This document shows, piece after piece, positions 30,567 to 42,142 of a stretch of 64,000 nucleotides of DNA. Origin of the DNA: Pseudo-nitzschia pungens (lineage: Eukaryota; Bacillariophyta; Bacillariophyceae; Bacillariales; Bacillariaceae); assembly GCA_037355855.1 (NCBI GenBank), contig CM074765.1, positions 2,046,001 through 2,110,000 on the forward strand, in the 5' to 3' direction. The notes below the pieces were generated by a model. The model had not been told where the DNA came from. It ran no database searches and was given only the letters and a program-made list of their open reading frames with translations. The position numbers and the translations under genes are program-made. Positions within the stretch are counted from its first letter, which is position 1, and each line of letters opens with the position of its first letter.

Positions 30567-31034
30567 GACAGCAAGCAGCAGCAACACATTGATACACAGG
30601 GGACAGCAGCAGCAAAGCGTCAATAATACAGGAAGGGAGCAGCAAGCAGCAGCAAAGTTTTGATATACAGGGGACAGCAAGCAGCAGCAATGCATCAATA
30701 TACAGGGCAGGGACAACAAGCAGCAGCAAGGCCTCGATAATACAGGGGGGACAGCAAGCAGTAGCAAGCAGTGAATAACAAGAACACACACAGGTTTGCT
30801 AGGTTCAACACTGGATTATGGACTGTAAAGAGATACCTTAGCAATGCATTGATAATACAGGGAGCAGCAACGCATTGACAGTATACAGCAAACAACAACG
30901 CGTTGCTATAAACAGCAATGTGTCCATAGTATGTAGGGGACAGCAAACAGCAATGCGTTGAATACAGGGGACAGCAATGCATGAATATACAGGGGACAGC
31001 AACACATGGATAATACAGGGGACAGCAACAAGTC
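30567..31034 (+). repeat. irregular repeat cluster, GGGGACAGCAAGCAGCAGCAA units
   Basis: About a dozen variants of TACAGGGGACAGCAAGCAGC followed by AGCAATGCGTTGATA, spaced 25-60 bp. Further units are at 31325-31350 and 31700-31790. CAG-rich strand bias. No coding sense seen. Confidence 0.75.
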
Positions 31035-31251
31035 AATATTGAAAGTGTTTCTTTTAGGTGACTACAGATTCATTCTTTTCCTTTGCTCAGCTGCTTCTTG
31101 TGTAAGCAAGAAGGTCTCCTGGCTAGTCTTGTATGGTGACTGTCATTTGTTGGGGCTACACCCTAGCAATAGGGTTGCCCTAGAGTTCCAGCCTCTCTTT
31201 CTTGAAAGAGAGATTTCAATATGAATAAGTGATACTGTCAACTTGAGCAAT

Positions 31252-31690
31252 GCACGGAACTGAATGGAACTGTTTGTTGTTGAAAAGAGAACATGTCAAT
31301 CCACAACGCATGGATATACTAGAGGGGGGACAGCAGCAACAATGCGTCGAGGGCAACCCCAACTTGTTTTGGAACAGACCATTGCCAATTGGTGTGGTTG
31401 GCATCCCCAGGAAGTGCTTCATTGACGTTGATGAATTTGCCATGGAGCACAGAAGATTGAATAGATCTGGGGGATGGGCGCTTCAATTCTGTAGAGTCCG
31501 TATGATTGGAACCTACGAGAAGGGGCAGAAGCTGACAGTGATGATTCCTGTAGAGGCAGGGGATCCTTTGCTCCCTGACAACCAAACAGGGAGTATTGTG
31601 CATCCTTGGCAGTGGATTGCATGGAACTGAATGGAAACTGTATGTTGTTGAAAAGATAACATGTTGATCTACAACGCATGGATATACTAG
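31252..31690 (+). repeat. direct repeats of about 71 bp flanking a transposase fragment
   Basis: 31252-31322 and 31619-31690 share GGAACTGAATGGAA, TTGTTGAAAAGA, AACATGT and ACAACGCATGGATATACTAG. The stretch between them encodes the fragment at 31344-31627. Confidence 0.7.
31344..31627 (+). pseudogene. fragment of a DDE transposase
   Basis: A short open segment reads CFIDVDEFAMEHRRLNR, then RVRMIGTYEKGQKLTVMIPV, AGDPLLPD and a closing W-rich turn. This resembles the first catalytic-Asp region of IS630/Tc1-like DDE transposases common in diatom genomes (IDVDEF carries the Asp). No N-terminal HTH and no second Asp or Glu are nearby. It sits among CAG-type repeats and is best read as a relic. 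The resemblance is from pattern memory. Confidence 0.45.
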
Positions 31691-31814
31691 TACTAGTACA
31701 GGGGGGACAGCAGCTACAGCAAAGCGTTTGATATACAGGGGAACAGCAACAACTTATTATACAGGGGGAACAGCAATGCGTTAATATGCAGTAAATAAGC
31801 AGTTCTTTTTGATA

Positions 31815-32153
31815 TTAAACTGCAGCAGTCTTCATGTCTTCTAACAAATCTTCAACCTCCTCCTCCTCTTCTTGTGGATTTTCAAATTGTTCCAGCAGGA
31901 GATCTTTCATCATTTGGAGGAAGTCATCAACTTCTACAACACTACTGTCAATATTATCTGAGAGCTCTGTCTCCATGAGCGCTGGAGTGGGAACAATCTC
32001 TACTGCTTCATCCTCTGCCTCCTCTTCTTCAACTTCAAAGGAACAAAACCATCGATCATTCCGTGGAACCCGCACTGTCGCTGCTACCAGTTTCAACCAA
32101 TAAGAAGTAAGGTTACTGGTACATCTTTCATACGTACGGAAAATCGTGCTCAT
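31815..32153 (-). CDS. possible small acidic protein
   Basis: 112 codons from an ATG. No known motif. The second half is a run of Glu/Asp with a short amphipathic segment (FLQMMKDLLLEQF). It lies in repeat-rich DNA, so it may be a chance frame or part of a decayed element. Confidence 0.2.
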   Translation of the reverse strand: MSTIFRTYERCTSNLTSYWLKLVAATVRVPRNDRWFCSFEVEEEEAEDEAVEIVPTPALMETELSDNIDSSVVEVDDFLQMMKDLLLEQFENPQEEEEEVEDLLEDMKTAAV

Positions 32154-32748
32154 ACACTACGAATTTCCATAGCACCTTATCAACGAAGGGTCCTGTGTGA
32201 TGATTGATGATTCCTGAGTTCCAAGTGAATAACATTTTTAGACGCGTGCACGCGAAGGGTTATGTGCAATTAGATACTGGTTACGTACGAGTAAGGTTAC
32301 CAGTCACGGGTAACTATGCGAGTAAGAATAAGCCAACGTAGGTACGTACCGGTACCATAACCTTACTGTAGAAGGCATTTTTTGAACAAACCTAAGACAT
32401 GAAGTGAAACAATGACTGACTGGACTTCCAAAGCCGCCTCACGAACGTTTTCGATCCGTTGTGGTGATGGAGGCATTTGTCATGCTCGTTAATTCGTCAG
32501 AAAAGTATTTTTCTTGGTTTGAATTCATGAACGCGTTGATTTGTACGAGCTCCATCCTTCGATTACCAACGGACATGCACATCTGGGACATAATTATTTT
32601 CTGAGAAGTGCTTGGTGCTCGTACTTTTTTCGTCGATGCTGTGTACAGAAGCGCAATACAACGCCGCTTCTTTCCTACACGTAACAAAAGCAACCAATAC
32701 ACCCAGATCAACACATACACAAAGATAAAAATATAGCAAAGAATTAAA
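32154..32748. other. intergenic, upstream of SAR1
   Basis: Dense short motifs of the AAGGTTAC / GTACGTACC type between 32270 and 32370. No gene supported. Confidence 0.4.
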
Positions 32749-33651
32749 ATGGGTTGGTTCGACTGGATGTACAGCGCTCTTGCGAGTTTGGGTACGTCTA
32801 AACATTCCAAGAAACACGCAATGTTTTGCGGTTGGTTGGCCTTTTTGAGCATCGATTTTGTTGTTGCGTCTTCGCGCCGTTGCTGTTGCGTCGGCAAAAA
32901 CTAAACAGTCTGACAGCCGTGCCAAACATGGCTTCAGGGTTGGAACTTTTTCGCTCATATTGCATGTGGGTCAGGTTGCGCATCGTGGCGCATTGTCAAT
33001 GGTCGTGCACTCCCTGCATTCGATTTCATGGCACAAAAACGACAACGTGTACTTACAATTAATACTTTCTTTTTCATTCATTACGCTTCTATCCTTCTGA
33101 ACCAACCCTGCTCTAAAGGTCTTTACCACAAAAATGCCAAAATTCTCTTCCTTGGTCTGGATAATGCCGGAAAGACAACTCTGCTTCACATGCTGAAAGA
33201 GAACCGAGTGCAGGTACACGTCCCAACGCTGCATCCCAATACCGACGAATTGATTATTGGCAACATCAAATTCAAGACATTTGACCTTGGGGGTCACGAG
33301 ACCGCGCGTCGATTGTGGCAGGATTATTTCACAACCGTCGACGGAGTTGTATACCTGGTGGATGCCATTGATAGGGGGCGATTCCCCGAGGCCAAGCAAG
33401 AGTTGGATGCCTTGTTGACCACCGAGGAATTGCAAGACGTTCCCTTTCTGATTCTCGGAAATAAGATTGATATGCCTAGCGCTGCGAGCGAGGAAGAACT
33501 GAAATACGAGCTAGGTTTGATGGAAACGTACGGAAAAGACAAGGGACCCGACGGTTCTGGAACTCGCCCAATCGAGCTTTACATGTGCTCTGTCGTTCGA
33601 CGTATGGGATACGCGGACGGATTCAAATGGCTATCTCAATTTTTGTCGTAA
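32749..33651 (+). CDS. SAR1: SAR1 small GTPase (COPII coat recruitment)
   Basis: Two exons, join(32749..32791, 33119..33651), 191 residues; the 327-nt intron splits Gly15. SAR1 is the GTPase that starts COPII vesicle budding at ER exit sites. The short first exon encodes the amphipathic membrane-inserting helix ([15 protein letters not shown]), a hallmark of SAR1 in place of a myristoylation Gly. G1 is GLDNAGKT (27-34), G3 is DLGGHETAR with the catalytic His, and G4 is GNKID. The C terminus ends in FKWLSQFLS as in other SAR1 proteins. The length equals the family norm (about 190). Missing the small exon would leave a protein without its helix. Confidence 0.95.
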
Positions 33652-34361
33652 ATGATGAACAAAAGCGGATGAGTAACTCTTGTTTTTCGATTGATTGGGT
33701 GAGTGTGGTTTCTGGTCGCAGTAGAGAACGAAAAGCTGGGTTGTTGGAGTAGTACCTATTTGTGGTCATGTTTTGTTTGTCCATTCCAACAACGCAGTAC
33801 TATCGACTCCCCCAAAAGAAAATCTAAATTGCCATGACAACCGCAAGTGAATGTGGGGTTACGCTCCACATTAGTTCGTTCAGTTCTTGCATCTTTGGAT
33901 AATAAAGTGCAAATAAAGAATACACCCTTCGCCGATAAACCGGAAGTGTCTACGAATCAATCATGAAAGTAGATCTAAGATACAACACTTTATTACAATT
34001 ACGAAATTTCTTGCATGATTTCTGGTTGCATCAAGCTATTCCGGAACAAAAATGTGGATTGATCTGTCTTAAAAGTACATGGCGTGGAAACCTAAGGTTT
34101 TTTCGTCGGAAAGATTGAATTGTTGGGGTTGGGGTTGTTAGACGGCGATGATAATCGTTTTTGCATGACAACACTTCACACTGTGGTTACAAGGTCCATT
34201 ATCGGAACATTGGATCATCGGTAATCTGTGAATAGTAGGAAAAATATCACAACGCTGTTAGGTGGATAACATTCGATACAGCAAAGGAGTATGTTTTCTG
34301 TTGTCGGTCGCAGCTATCATGGATAAAACCCAGTCACAACGACCATCTTGACATTCAAAAG
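33652..34361. other. intergenic between convergent genes
   Basis: 3' spacer between SAR1 (plus) and ATG4 (minus). No gene seen. Confidence 0.5.
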
Positions 34362-35846
34362 TCATAAAAATACATAGTCCTCTTCATCACTGAGTTCGTC
34401 TTTCTGCGGATTGTCAAACTCGCTATCGAAACAGTCTAGATCATCGTCATCCTGAATCATGTCGTTTACCACGGTCGATGACATGTAATTTGGAACTTTG
34501 TCAACGAAAGACACCAGCTGAGATTCTGACGACTGGTTTCTACATTTCGGATTTGTAAGGGCCTTCTGCAACTCCAAGAAGTCTTTCCGATCGCGGCAAT
34601 AGAAACCGAGAGCAATGGATGGATCTATCCGATTCAGGTCCATTACATCTGGATACGGCGAATGAACCGACGCGAGATATTCATCCGTCAGATCAATAGA
34701 TGATTCTCTCCGCTCTTTTCGTGTTGTTCTAACGTCTTCCCTCTTTCTCGGCGCCGGATGTACCGTGTGAGGGTCCAAACCTGATTGCAGAACATTTCAA
34801 AGACGTGAGCAAAGAAAGATAATACAGAGACAAAAGCGGAAAACAACAAACACATCGCCGAGTTACGTTATGGTCGTCTTACCGAGGACCTTAGATCCAT
34901 CCGCATAAGCTCCATAAAACCATCGGGCTCCCCGTGGTCGTCCGCCTAGTATCCCCACGGATTGCGGCAAACTGAACGACTGGACGACACTCTCGATATA
35001 TGTTTCATTGATGGAATCGCGACCCAATCTATGTGGTATCAAAAGCAGCAAGCTTGTATCCCATTCGATATCTTTCAGATCTAATTCGACATCCGCGGTA
35101 ATACACGCTGGATCTAGAGGATGCGATGGCTCCACTACAATCTTCTTTTCATCCTCTCCATTTTGTTGTGCTTGCTGCTTTTTCTTGGCGGCTTCTTTCG
35201 TCATGAGCTCATAAACCAGGTCATTGTAAACTGTGCCTTCCGAGGAAACATGCACACGAAAAACGTTGGATTGCCGTTGCTGGTGCAACGCCACAAGGTC
35301 TCTCATGACGTAACACGCAGTTCCCGGTCCGTACCAATCACCCGGTAAGACTTCGTATTTTGCCATACCGGCGGCACACATGTTGTGCAACGAGTAAACG
35401 GACTCAGTCTTCGATGGAAAGTCTGCAAACCATGTCATCAAACTCGCGACAAAATCATCCTGTCGAGCTTTGGTGGTAGAGGGATCTGGTCTCCAGTGTC
35501 TCGACTTGAAGTGTATTCTTAGAGCTTGGGAAAGCATCATCTGTGCCGAACGTAGCATGCAACCCCATCCCGCGTCACTGGTGATGCAATTTATTTCCGG
35601 AAAGTCGTATCGATAGGTCCACCAGAACAACGACCCCTCGTATTTCTTTCTTTCGTCATATTCGTGGACAGGGTGGTACCGTCGTCCAAGCGTATATATA
35701 AATGGGATTTGTCGCCTCTCATTGTTGCTCGATAGAACAGTCGTATATATATCGTCCTCGATCCCGTCAGAGTCACCGTCTACGTTGGAGTCGTCATAAA
35801 AGTACTCGTACTCGGGCTTCCCTGTCGATTCCTGTTTCATTGCCAT
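34362..35846 (-). CDS. ATG4: ATG4 autophagy cysteine protease
   Basis: Two exons, complement(join(34362..34780, 34883..35846)), 460 residues; the 102-nt intron splits Gly322. ATG4 (peptidase C54) trims the C terminus of ATG8 and releases ATG8 from membranes. The catalytic Cys is C96 in SDAGWGCMLRS. The Asp and His lie in GLDPHTVHP (D324, H326), which the splice creates. Other family features are FWWTYR, WYGPGTACYVM, LLLLIPHRLG and LGGRPRGARWFYGAY. The extreme C terminus, EEDYVFL, fits an ATG8-interacting motif (aromatic-x-x-aliphatic after acidic residues). An insertion of about 40 residues, rich in Lys/Gln/Glu, separates the motifs. Confidence 0.93.
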
Positions 35847-37366
35847 TTATCTTGTGCAAGAGATGCTGATTTTCAATCTGGAGTCTTTCTCCTTATTTTT
35901 ACAACATATTTTCTTGGCGTGCCTATTATGATTCATTAGGATTAGTAATATCTTCTTTGATAGTGATGTGATCCAACCCAAACGACTTCATCTGCAATCA
36001 ACGGGAGTCAGAAAAAGAAGAGCAGGGTGTGACTGATAACGGTTCGCTGTATGTTCTTTTCACGAGGCATCAGATGATTCTTACGAAGAACAAACAACGC
36101 GTCAACTGTTTTCGCACAATGAGCATCTTTTCCTCTCTCAACTGACAGCGAATGTTTTTTCGTCCTCTTTGGGGGCGAAAATGAATTCGTAAACGACGAC
36201 AATGTCTTGTTTCGATAATCGAAATTCCCCCAAAGTTATTGTGGAACGACAAAATTAGAACTAGAAACGTGGAACTAAATTTTCGAATACAGAAAAATCT
36301 TACAAAACACACACGTAGAAATTGCACTAGAGAACGACATGGATAATACGACCACGACTAAAGACGAGCAATGGTGGCAACAATGTAACGGTACGAAGTA
36401 AGATTACAGATTACCAGGAACGGTACCGGTACGAAGGACTTAGCGAAAAACTCATGAGAACGCTAAGATTGCATACTGAGTAGGAAGAAGAGTCTTCACT
36501 GTTACTGCTTACACCAGATTCAGATTAGATGCCCGAGGCCATCCGGTGAGACGCGGAGGTCTCGGCCCGGGAGATTGTCCATGGGGATCCAAAGTTTTTC
36601 CCCATCGACACGGTCGTCGACTTTGAATTTGCAATAAGTCTCACCGAACTGGGTTGAATGAATCTCTGAGAAATGTAGCGGAACGAGGTGTCGTGTTCGT
36701 GTTGTCCTTCGGTTGTGTGTGCGTGTTTCTGTTTCGGATGCCTCTGCGATTGGTCCCTCGTCTCTCTGCGGTGGTGGTTTGTTCGATGTGATTGCATTGA
36801 AATCGAAGCGATGAGTTTCATCCTACGGAATAATGGGCCTGAAGTGAAGGTCAGGTTTTTCACCAAGGAAAAACTAGCAATCCTTTTCCCCACGGTGAAA
36901 AGTGGCACAGGGGCGAGGACGCCGAGTGGGGACCCTACTCGTGAAAGCCAATCGAATTTCCCGAGCAGCGATCCCACGTATAGACCCGGGTGCTGTGAGA
37001 GGCCGGGCCCGGGCGAGCTTGTCCTGCATTGGTACTCTGAAGAGAACTTGCCGCAGGGATGCTTTGACTACTACAAGATCCACCTCGATAGCGGATGGTA
37101 TTTCTTGGCACCACCTAACGCGGATCATTCTATTCGGCAACAAGAGATCTAGCGCGGTGTCCCGGGTTGGAAACAGATGACGACTACGCGGCTATTGTTA
37201 CCGAGAGCGAGGGAGTCCGACAGTGCACTTGGGTCACATACATGATGAAAATAATTCTGTTTACAATCCATGTTAGGTTGGCGGTTCTATGAAAAGAATT
37301 TGATACATTTGGGTTGAACTACGTGTTAGCAAATTAGAATAATGTATAGATATGGTGGATGGTAGA
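35847..37366. other. intergenic, mostly without supported genes
   Basis: Spacer of 1.5 kb between ATG4 and USP, both minus strand. A weak plus-strand ORF is listed separately at 36811-37152; nothing else is convincing. Confidence 0.4.
36811..37152 (+). CDS. possible small hypothetical protein
   Basis: 113 residues from an ATG. GC is higher than the surrounding spacer. No motif is recognised. The last third (LVLHWYSEENLP... YKIHLDSGWYFLAPP) has a globular look. The complementary strand is also open here, so the evidence for coding is thin. Confidence 0.25.
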   Translation: MSFILRNNGPEVKVRFFTKEKLAILFPTVKSGTGARTPSGDPTRESQSNFPSSDPTYRPGCCERPGPGELVLHWYSEENLPQGCFDYYKIHLDSGWYFLAPPNADHSIRQQEI

Positions 37367-39865
37367 TTATATTTTCTTAACCTCACCATCTTCACCAATG
37401 ACGAACGAGCCGGGTTCGTTCAGGATGTATTCTTTTGTTTCGAGCTTCGCCATTGTGTAACCCCGAATCGAAACATTTTCTGGGTATTCTGTCTCGGCAT
37501 CGTTTTCGACCAATTCCCAGCCTTTGTTTTGAACCTTCAGACCATCTACAGTCACGTGCGTGTCATCCCCGCATTTGATAACTAGAGCTCCGTCTAAATC
37601 AAGGTTTTTGATGCTCAAGTTGTGACCTTCAAGGACCAGAGATGAACGTGCCGTAATTTTGTTTTCTCCCTGGATTTTCTGTAGGATCTCTTCTTGAGAG
37701 ATAGCAAAGGAAGGAGCTAGTACGACCCGAGGTCCAGGTGATGTGACTGGAATTCCGCCTACTGGTACCAAGTCGTCTGGAACATTTGTCACTGGGAGAT
37801 CAACGCCTGCGAACTTCAACTTTCGCTGATTCTGGATGTACTTGTCCGATTCGGCAGAGGACATCGTGCCGGGCGCAGTGCTCCCGTTTTCAACAGCTTC
37901 GATACCAGACTCCAGCGAGTTCTAGATGCCAAGGAAAAGCAAGGCACAGCAAAACAAAATGGTGAGGCATTTTCACATCGCACAGGATCAACACGAAATA
38001 TTTCAGATTGATGCCGTTTGGATCTTTGCAGAATTGTCTATACATACCTTTGCTGGTGAGAAAGTGAACCATCGGTCGAGCATCGTGAATCCAATGTTCA
38101 CGTCACCTCCAAGCTCCTTTTGGAACAGCTTCGGGATATCTTGCATCATGCATTCCAGTCTCGTTGGCTTTTTGAAATCAGTCCGCGTCTCGTCTTTGTA
38201 CTTTGGGTTTACAAACTCGAGTACGACGCCTTGGTCTTCACCGCGCAAAGTCTTCGCGTATGCTCCAAGTGCAATCACCAGATTGTTTGCATTTCCAGGA
38301 TAAGGGGAGTAACCAGTCGACGGATCGGCTACGTCTCCCTTGCAATCTCCTTGCGATCGAAGTAGAGGATCCAATTGATTGTATTCAACATTGATCACAA
38401 GACTTTTTGATGGATCAGATTTATGCCTGTAGAAAAAAAACGAAGGCCATTAGTTGCAGTATAATCCAATGCATCCACGAAGGACTCTTATCGAAAGAAT
38501 TCAATGCAACTTCTTTTCATACTATCGTCAACTTACTCAAGACGAGCAATAGCACCTGCTGCTTCTCCAGCCAAACGAGGGATGCAAATGCTGTTCATAT
38601 CGAATCCTTTCGATATGCTTACACCCAATACAGGAATAACACTGTTGATGACAAGTTCATTAGTATCTTGCAAGAACACAACGTGCGTTCGACCTTCTTT
38701 TTCCCATTGGTCGACCAAACCTTCTCGGTAAAGCAAATGATGAACATCTCCATGACCATGCGGCTTGGTTTGGACGGTCCAGCGGTCGTCATCGTCGAGC
38801 GCCAATGCAGCATTGTTGTTTTTCAATGCCGGAACCTTGTCTTGCATGACAATTGTTACCATATCTTCGTCCATTCCAAAATATTCGTTCGCTTTCAAGA
38901 GATCCCGAGTTGGTTGGTCGGTGTCTCCCGATGTCATAATCACGAGTGGGATTCGGACATCATCGCGACCGGTCTTTGTCCTCGCCAAATGCTGCACAGC
39001 TTTGATATATTTGATGTATACTTCCAGGTAGCACTCTTCCGTGCAGAGGTTCGTTTCCAGACTCAATTTGATACCTGAGTATCCCAGACGCTCGCCTAGT
39101 CCACCGGCAACAAGCACAAATGCAGCACCAGCAATCCCTTCCATACCAATTTTTTCGGCCTCGGAAAACGACATGGTTCCCTCGCCATCGTAACTAAGCG
39201 TCTCACCCTCTGACACGACAGCTTCGAAATCTTCAAACGGATTTGTGCCATCGGCACTCTCTTTGAGCAACGCTCTTGCCTTGGAAGTGTATGCCGCCAA
39301 GCCACCTGGGTAGGAGCTATCCAAGTCTGCCAACTATCAACAGACAAGCAATCGAAGATGGAAAGAGATTGAGAGAGGGTGAGATTTCTACCTCATTTGT
39401 ACATCTTGCTGCAATGTGCGACTGAAAAATTGAAAAGAAGGGAACACAGCGGAAACGATCAATCAACCGTACCTGTTCAGCGAGACGTTTCTTGCCGTCG
39501 TCGTCGGTTCCGGCTTCGGGCCAATCTGCATATACGTGTTTTTGGAACCCATCAGCGTCATGCTCGACCAAAGTAAGGATTGCTCTTCGTCCTCTGTCGG
39601 ACAACAATTCGAGATTTTCCTCCGTTACAACTCCGGATACTGACACTGCGGTGGGACTGCTATCTACGGAGGATTTGAGTTTCGTACTTCCGAGGTCATT
39701 GCTAGAAGCAGTAATGGAACCACCCGACACGAATGGGATTCGACCATTCACTACCGACGACCACCCGCGTTTAATGTTTCGTGGACTGTTAGCCGCAAAC
39801 GAAGACGCCGAAGCGTTGAGCAACAGCAAAGAGAAGCCAGCTGTGAATTGGAACTTCATTTTCAT
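37367..39865 (-). CDS. USP: UDP-sugar pyrophosphorylase, probably plastid-targeted
   Basis: Four exons, complement(join(37367..37921, 38048..38426, 38537..39333, 39473..39865)), 707 residues, all GT-AG and in phase. USP makes UDP-sugars from UTP and sugar-1-phosphates and accepts several sugars. The nucleotide-binding loop reads LVAGGLGERLGYSGIKLSL with the downstream LETN. Other family segments are IPLVIMTSGDTD, KPHGHGDVHHLLY, FLQDTNELV and FVNPKYKDETR. The N terminus is a signal peptide ending in ASSFAA, an ASAFAP-type site that in diatoms directs proteins through the ER into the plastid. Length slightly exceeds plant USP (about 600) because of the presequence and a C-terminal tail with a beta-helix-like repeat (VTVDGLKVQN...). 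Confidence 0.9.
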
Positions 39866-41221
39866 TTGTTTTTGGAAAGTGGATATCTTGCGCCCAACAA
39901 CAACACTAAAACACTAGGTTCATGTGAATTCTCCAGGTATCAATCCGACGATTGTATTCGATCCGATGAAGGAGGGAATCATTTTTTTGGAGATTCACGT
40001 TCAGTAATTACGGTACGAGTTTCGTACTTGTACCATCAATCAAACAAAAACGTTTGTGATAGAAACACGTTTGTTGTTGAAGTTTCGTGAATCTAGGGCA
40101 ATTGGTAGTTATGACCAAAGTACTCTGATACGGTAAAAACCATATATTCTCCTTCTCGCCACTTCCTTCTCCCAAAGAAACGGACCAAACGAACCCTTCG
40201 ATCAAAATTCTGTTGGGAGTCGCTCAGGTAATTTATCTCTCACGGTAATTTAAGGTTTACTATGTACATCCATAACAACTACCGTAACCCTCTCTCTCCT
40301 TGTGATCTGTTTACCGTAGGTAACCTTACGTCGTACGAAGTACACCAGTAATACAGAATGGAATACCATACTTTCTGACAATAACTTTGTACAGGCCTTA
40401 CTACTTCATCCCGTTGTCGTAGGGCAAGGCAGGTGTGAATGCAACATAGGATTTATGATCCATACCATTGAATGTAGTCTAATAACATGGACAGACCTCA
40501 AGTGGTCAACAACACTGGCATTGGCAATCTTGAAGAAGTGGCGTCCTTTCCCAATCTCGCAATTAAACTTGAGCAACCTACAATCAGTTTAACTCTGATC
40601 CTAAACTGTCAGCACTTGCAAAAGTGATTACACCTTTTCTCTCAAGCAGTCTTGTAAAGTTGCCAACCAATGTCTATATTATCAAAATCTAACCAGACAG
40701 ATAGCATTGCAAGTCACGAAGCTAGATGCGTATACTATCAACAACGCAGTAAATCAGATTGCTAGTTGCTAAACAGACCAGCAAGCGCCCGGTAGTTTGG
40801 GGCAAAACAGATTCAAATGTTTTCGAGGGTATGCCCGGGAAATAGGGCGAAGCAGATTCGTTGCTGGGTGCATATTGAAGGCCTTGATCAAGGACCCCAG
40901 TCATAATAGAACAACGATAACAAATCATTGCGTTTCGTTACCACTATTGATTCATGATCGATCCTTAATTGATATTCACTGAGAAAGAAGTTCATGTTTC
41001 CGACAAATGATGAACATTCTTGATTCAATTTCCAAAAACAGAAAAATGTTATACTAAAATAATACTAATATCACGGAATGGAATCATCCAAAGTATCGAC
41101 AACCGCATGGATCGAATCTGCAGCCGATGGTGGATCAAGAAATATAGCTATCGAATCCGACGACTCGAGTCACGATGACGCAGATCTTGCGAATGCTGTG
41201 GTCACGATACTCCGTCGCTAA
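39866..41221. other. intergenic, no supported gene
   Basis: 1.36 kb upstream of USP. Motif-rich near 40010-40350 (TACGAGTTTCGTACTTGTAC, GGTAACCTTACG). A 47-codon plus-strand ORF (41080-41223) has no features. Confidence 0.4.
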
Positions 41222-42142
41222 TTAAGATCCATCGTGGGTCTTGGCCCATGAGGCAATACTTCCCGTTCCGACGCAGGATTTGCATTCCGTCAAACCGTCT
41301 TTGCAAAGTATGCAGGACCGAAATTCGTTCAGAAAGGCAATCGTGCCTGTGCCATGACAAAACTGACAAGGTACTTTCCCAGAGCCAGCACATTCGGAAC
41401 AAATGTCAGTGCAGGTGTCTTTGTCGACGGCGCAATCGGCGATTTGCCAGTTCATTTCTAAATGTGTTCGGGATTTTTCGATCGACCTTGGCACTTGGCG
41501 AACATATACCTCTTTCGGTTCTAGCTCGTTCAATTTTTCATTAATTTCTTCGTCTGCCTCTTCAGCAGGACCAATATTTTGTGCCTTGTCACTGGGACTC
41601 GGAGTTTCCTTTTTGGCTTCATCATCATCGTCGTTGTCGTCATCAAAGCCCGGCATCAAACTCCAATCGATTTCGCATTCCTCTTCATCTGGGCAATCAG
41701 GATCTGAGGTAAAGATGCTGGTCGGTGACTCGACTGCGGTCGTTTCTTTCGGAATTTCACTTTCGTCCTCCTCGTTGTCATCAAAACCCGGCATCAAACT
41801 CCAATCGATTTCGCATTCTTCCTCATCGGGGCAGTCGGGATCTTCCGAGTTGGTGATATCCGTCGCTAATTCAGCAGCGACAGGTTCTTTGGTAGCTTCC
41901 TCCTCGACCTCGTCATCAAAACTCGGCATCGAACTCCAATCGATTTCACATTCTTCATCGCCTCGACATTCCGACTCATCCTCGAAGAAAATGCTTGGAC
42001 GTGATGACTCGATCACACCGGCTGATCGTGAAAACTTTGCTCGTCGGGGGACGGCCGACTGAATTGGTGAAAGAACCCACGAAGAGATGTTCCAGCACTT
42101 GCCCCATAGCAAGGCCGAGGTTAATATGAAAGTTTTCGTCAT
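41222..42142 (-). CDS. DnaJ-type zinc-finger protein with three acidic repeats
   Basis: 306 residues from ATG 42142; in-frame ATGs at 42160-42166 would add up to eight. A hydrophobic N terminus (FILTSALLWGKCW) suggests a signal or plastid presequence. Three near-copies of EECEIDWSxMPxFDD occur around residues 61-77, 105-122 and 151-168, separated by Glu/Asp/Thr linkers. The C-terminal about 55 residues hold four CxxC pairs, two of them in CxxCxGxG form (CSECAGSGKVPCQFCHGTG... CILC... CKSCVGTG), as in the cysteine-rich domain of DnaJ and plastid BSD2-like proteins. Zinc-binding protein-folding or assembly factor is the likely class. The acidic repeats are not known to me. Confidence 0.75.
   Translation of the reverse strand: MTKTFILTSALLWGKCWNISSWVLSPIQSAVPRRAKFSRSAGVIESSRPSIFFEDESECRGDEECEIDWSSMPSFDDEVEEEATKEPVAAELATDITNSEDPDCPDEEECEIDWSLMPGFDDNEEDESEIPKETTAVESPTSIFTSDPDCPDEEECEIDWSLMPGFDDDNDDDDEAKKETPSPSDKAQNIGPAEEADEEINEKLNELEPKEVYVRQVPRSIEKSRTHLEMNWQIADCAVDKDTCTDICSECAGSGKVPCQFCHGTGTIAFLNEFRSCILCKDGLTECKSCVGTGSIASWAKTHDGS

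Noticed and set aside
32439..32958. Two overlapping minus-strand ORFs over the SAR1 first exon and intron
   Set aside because: They overlap the supported SAR1 exon on the other strand and show no family features.
36525..36977. 150-codon minus-strand ORF
   Set aside because: Starts at a non-ATG codon. It is the antisense shadow of an equally weak plus-strand frame.
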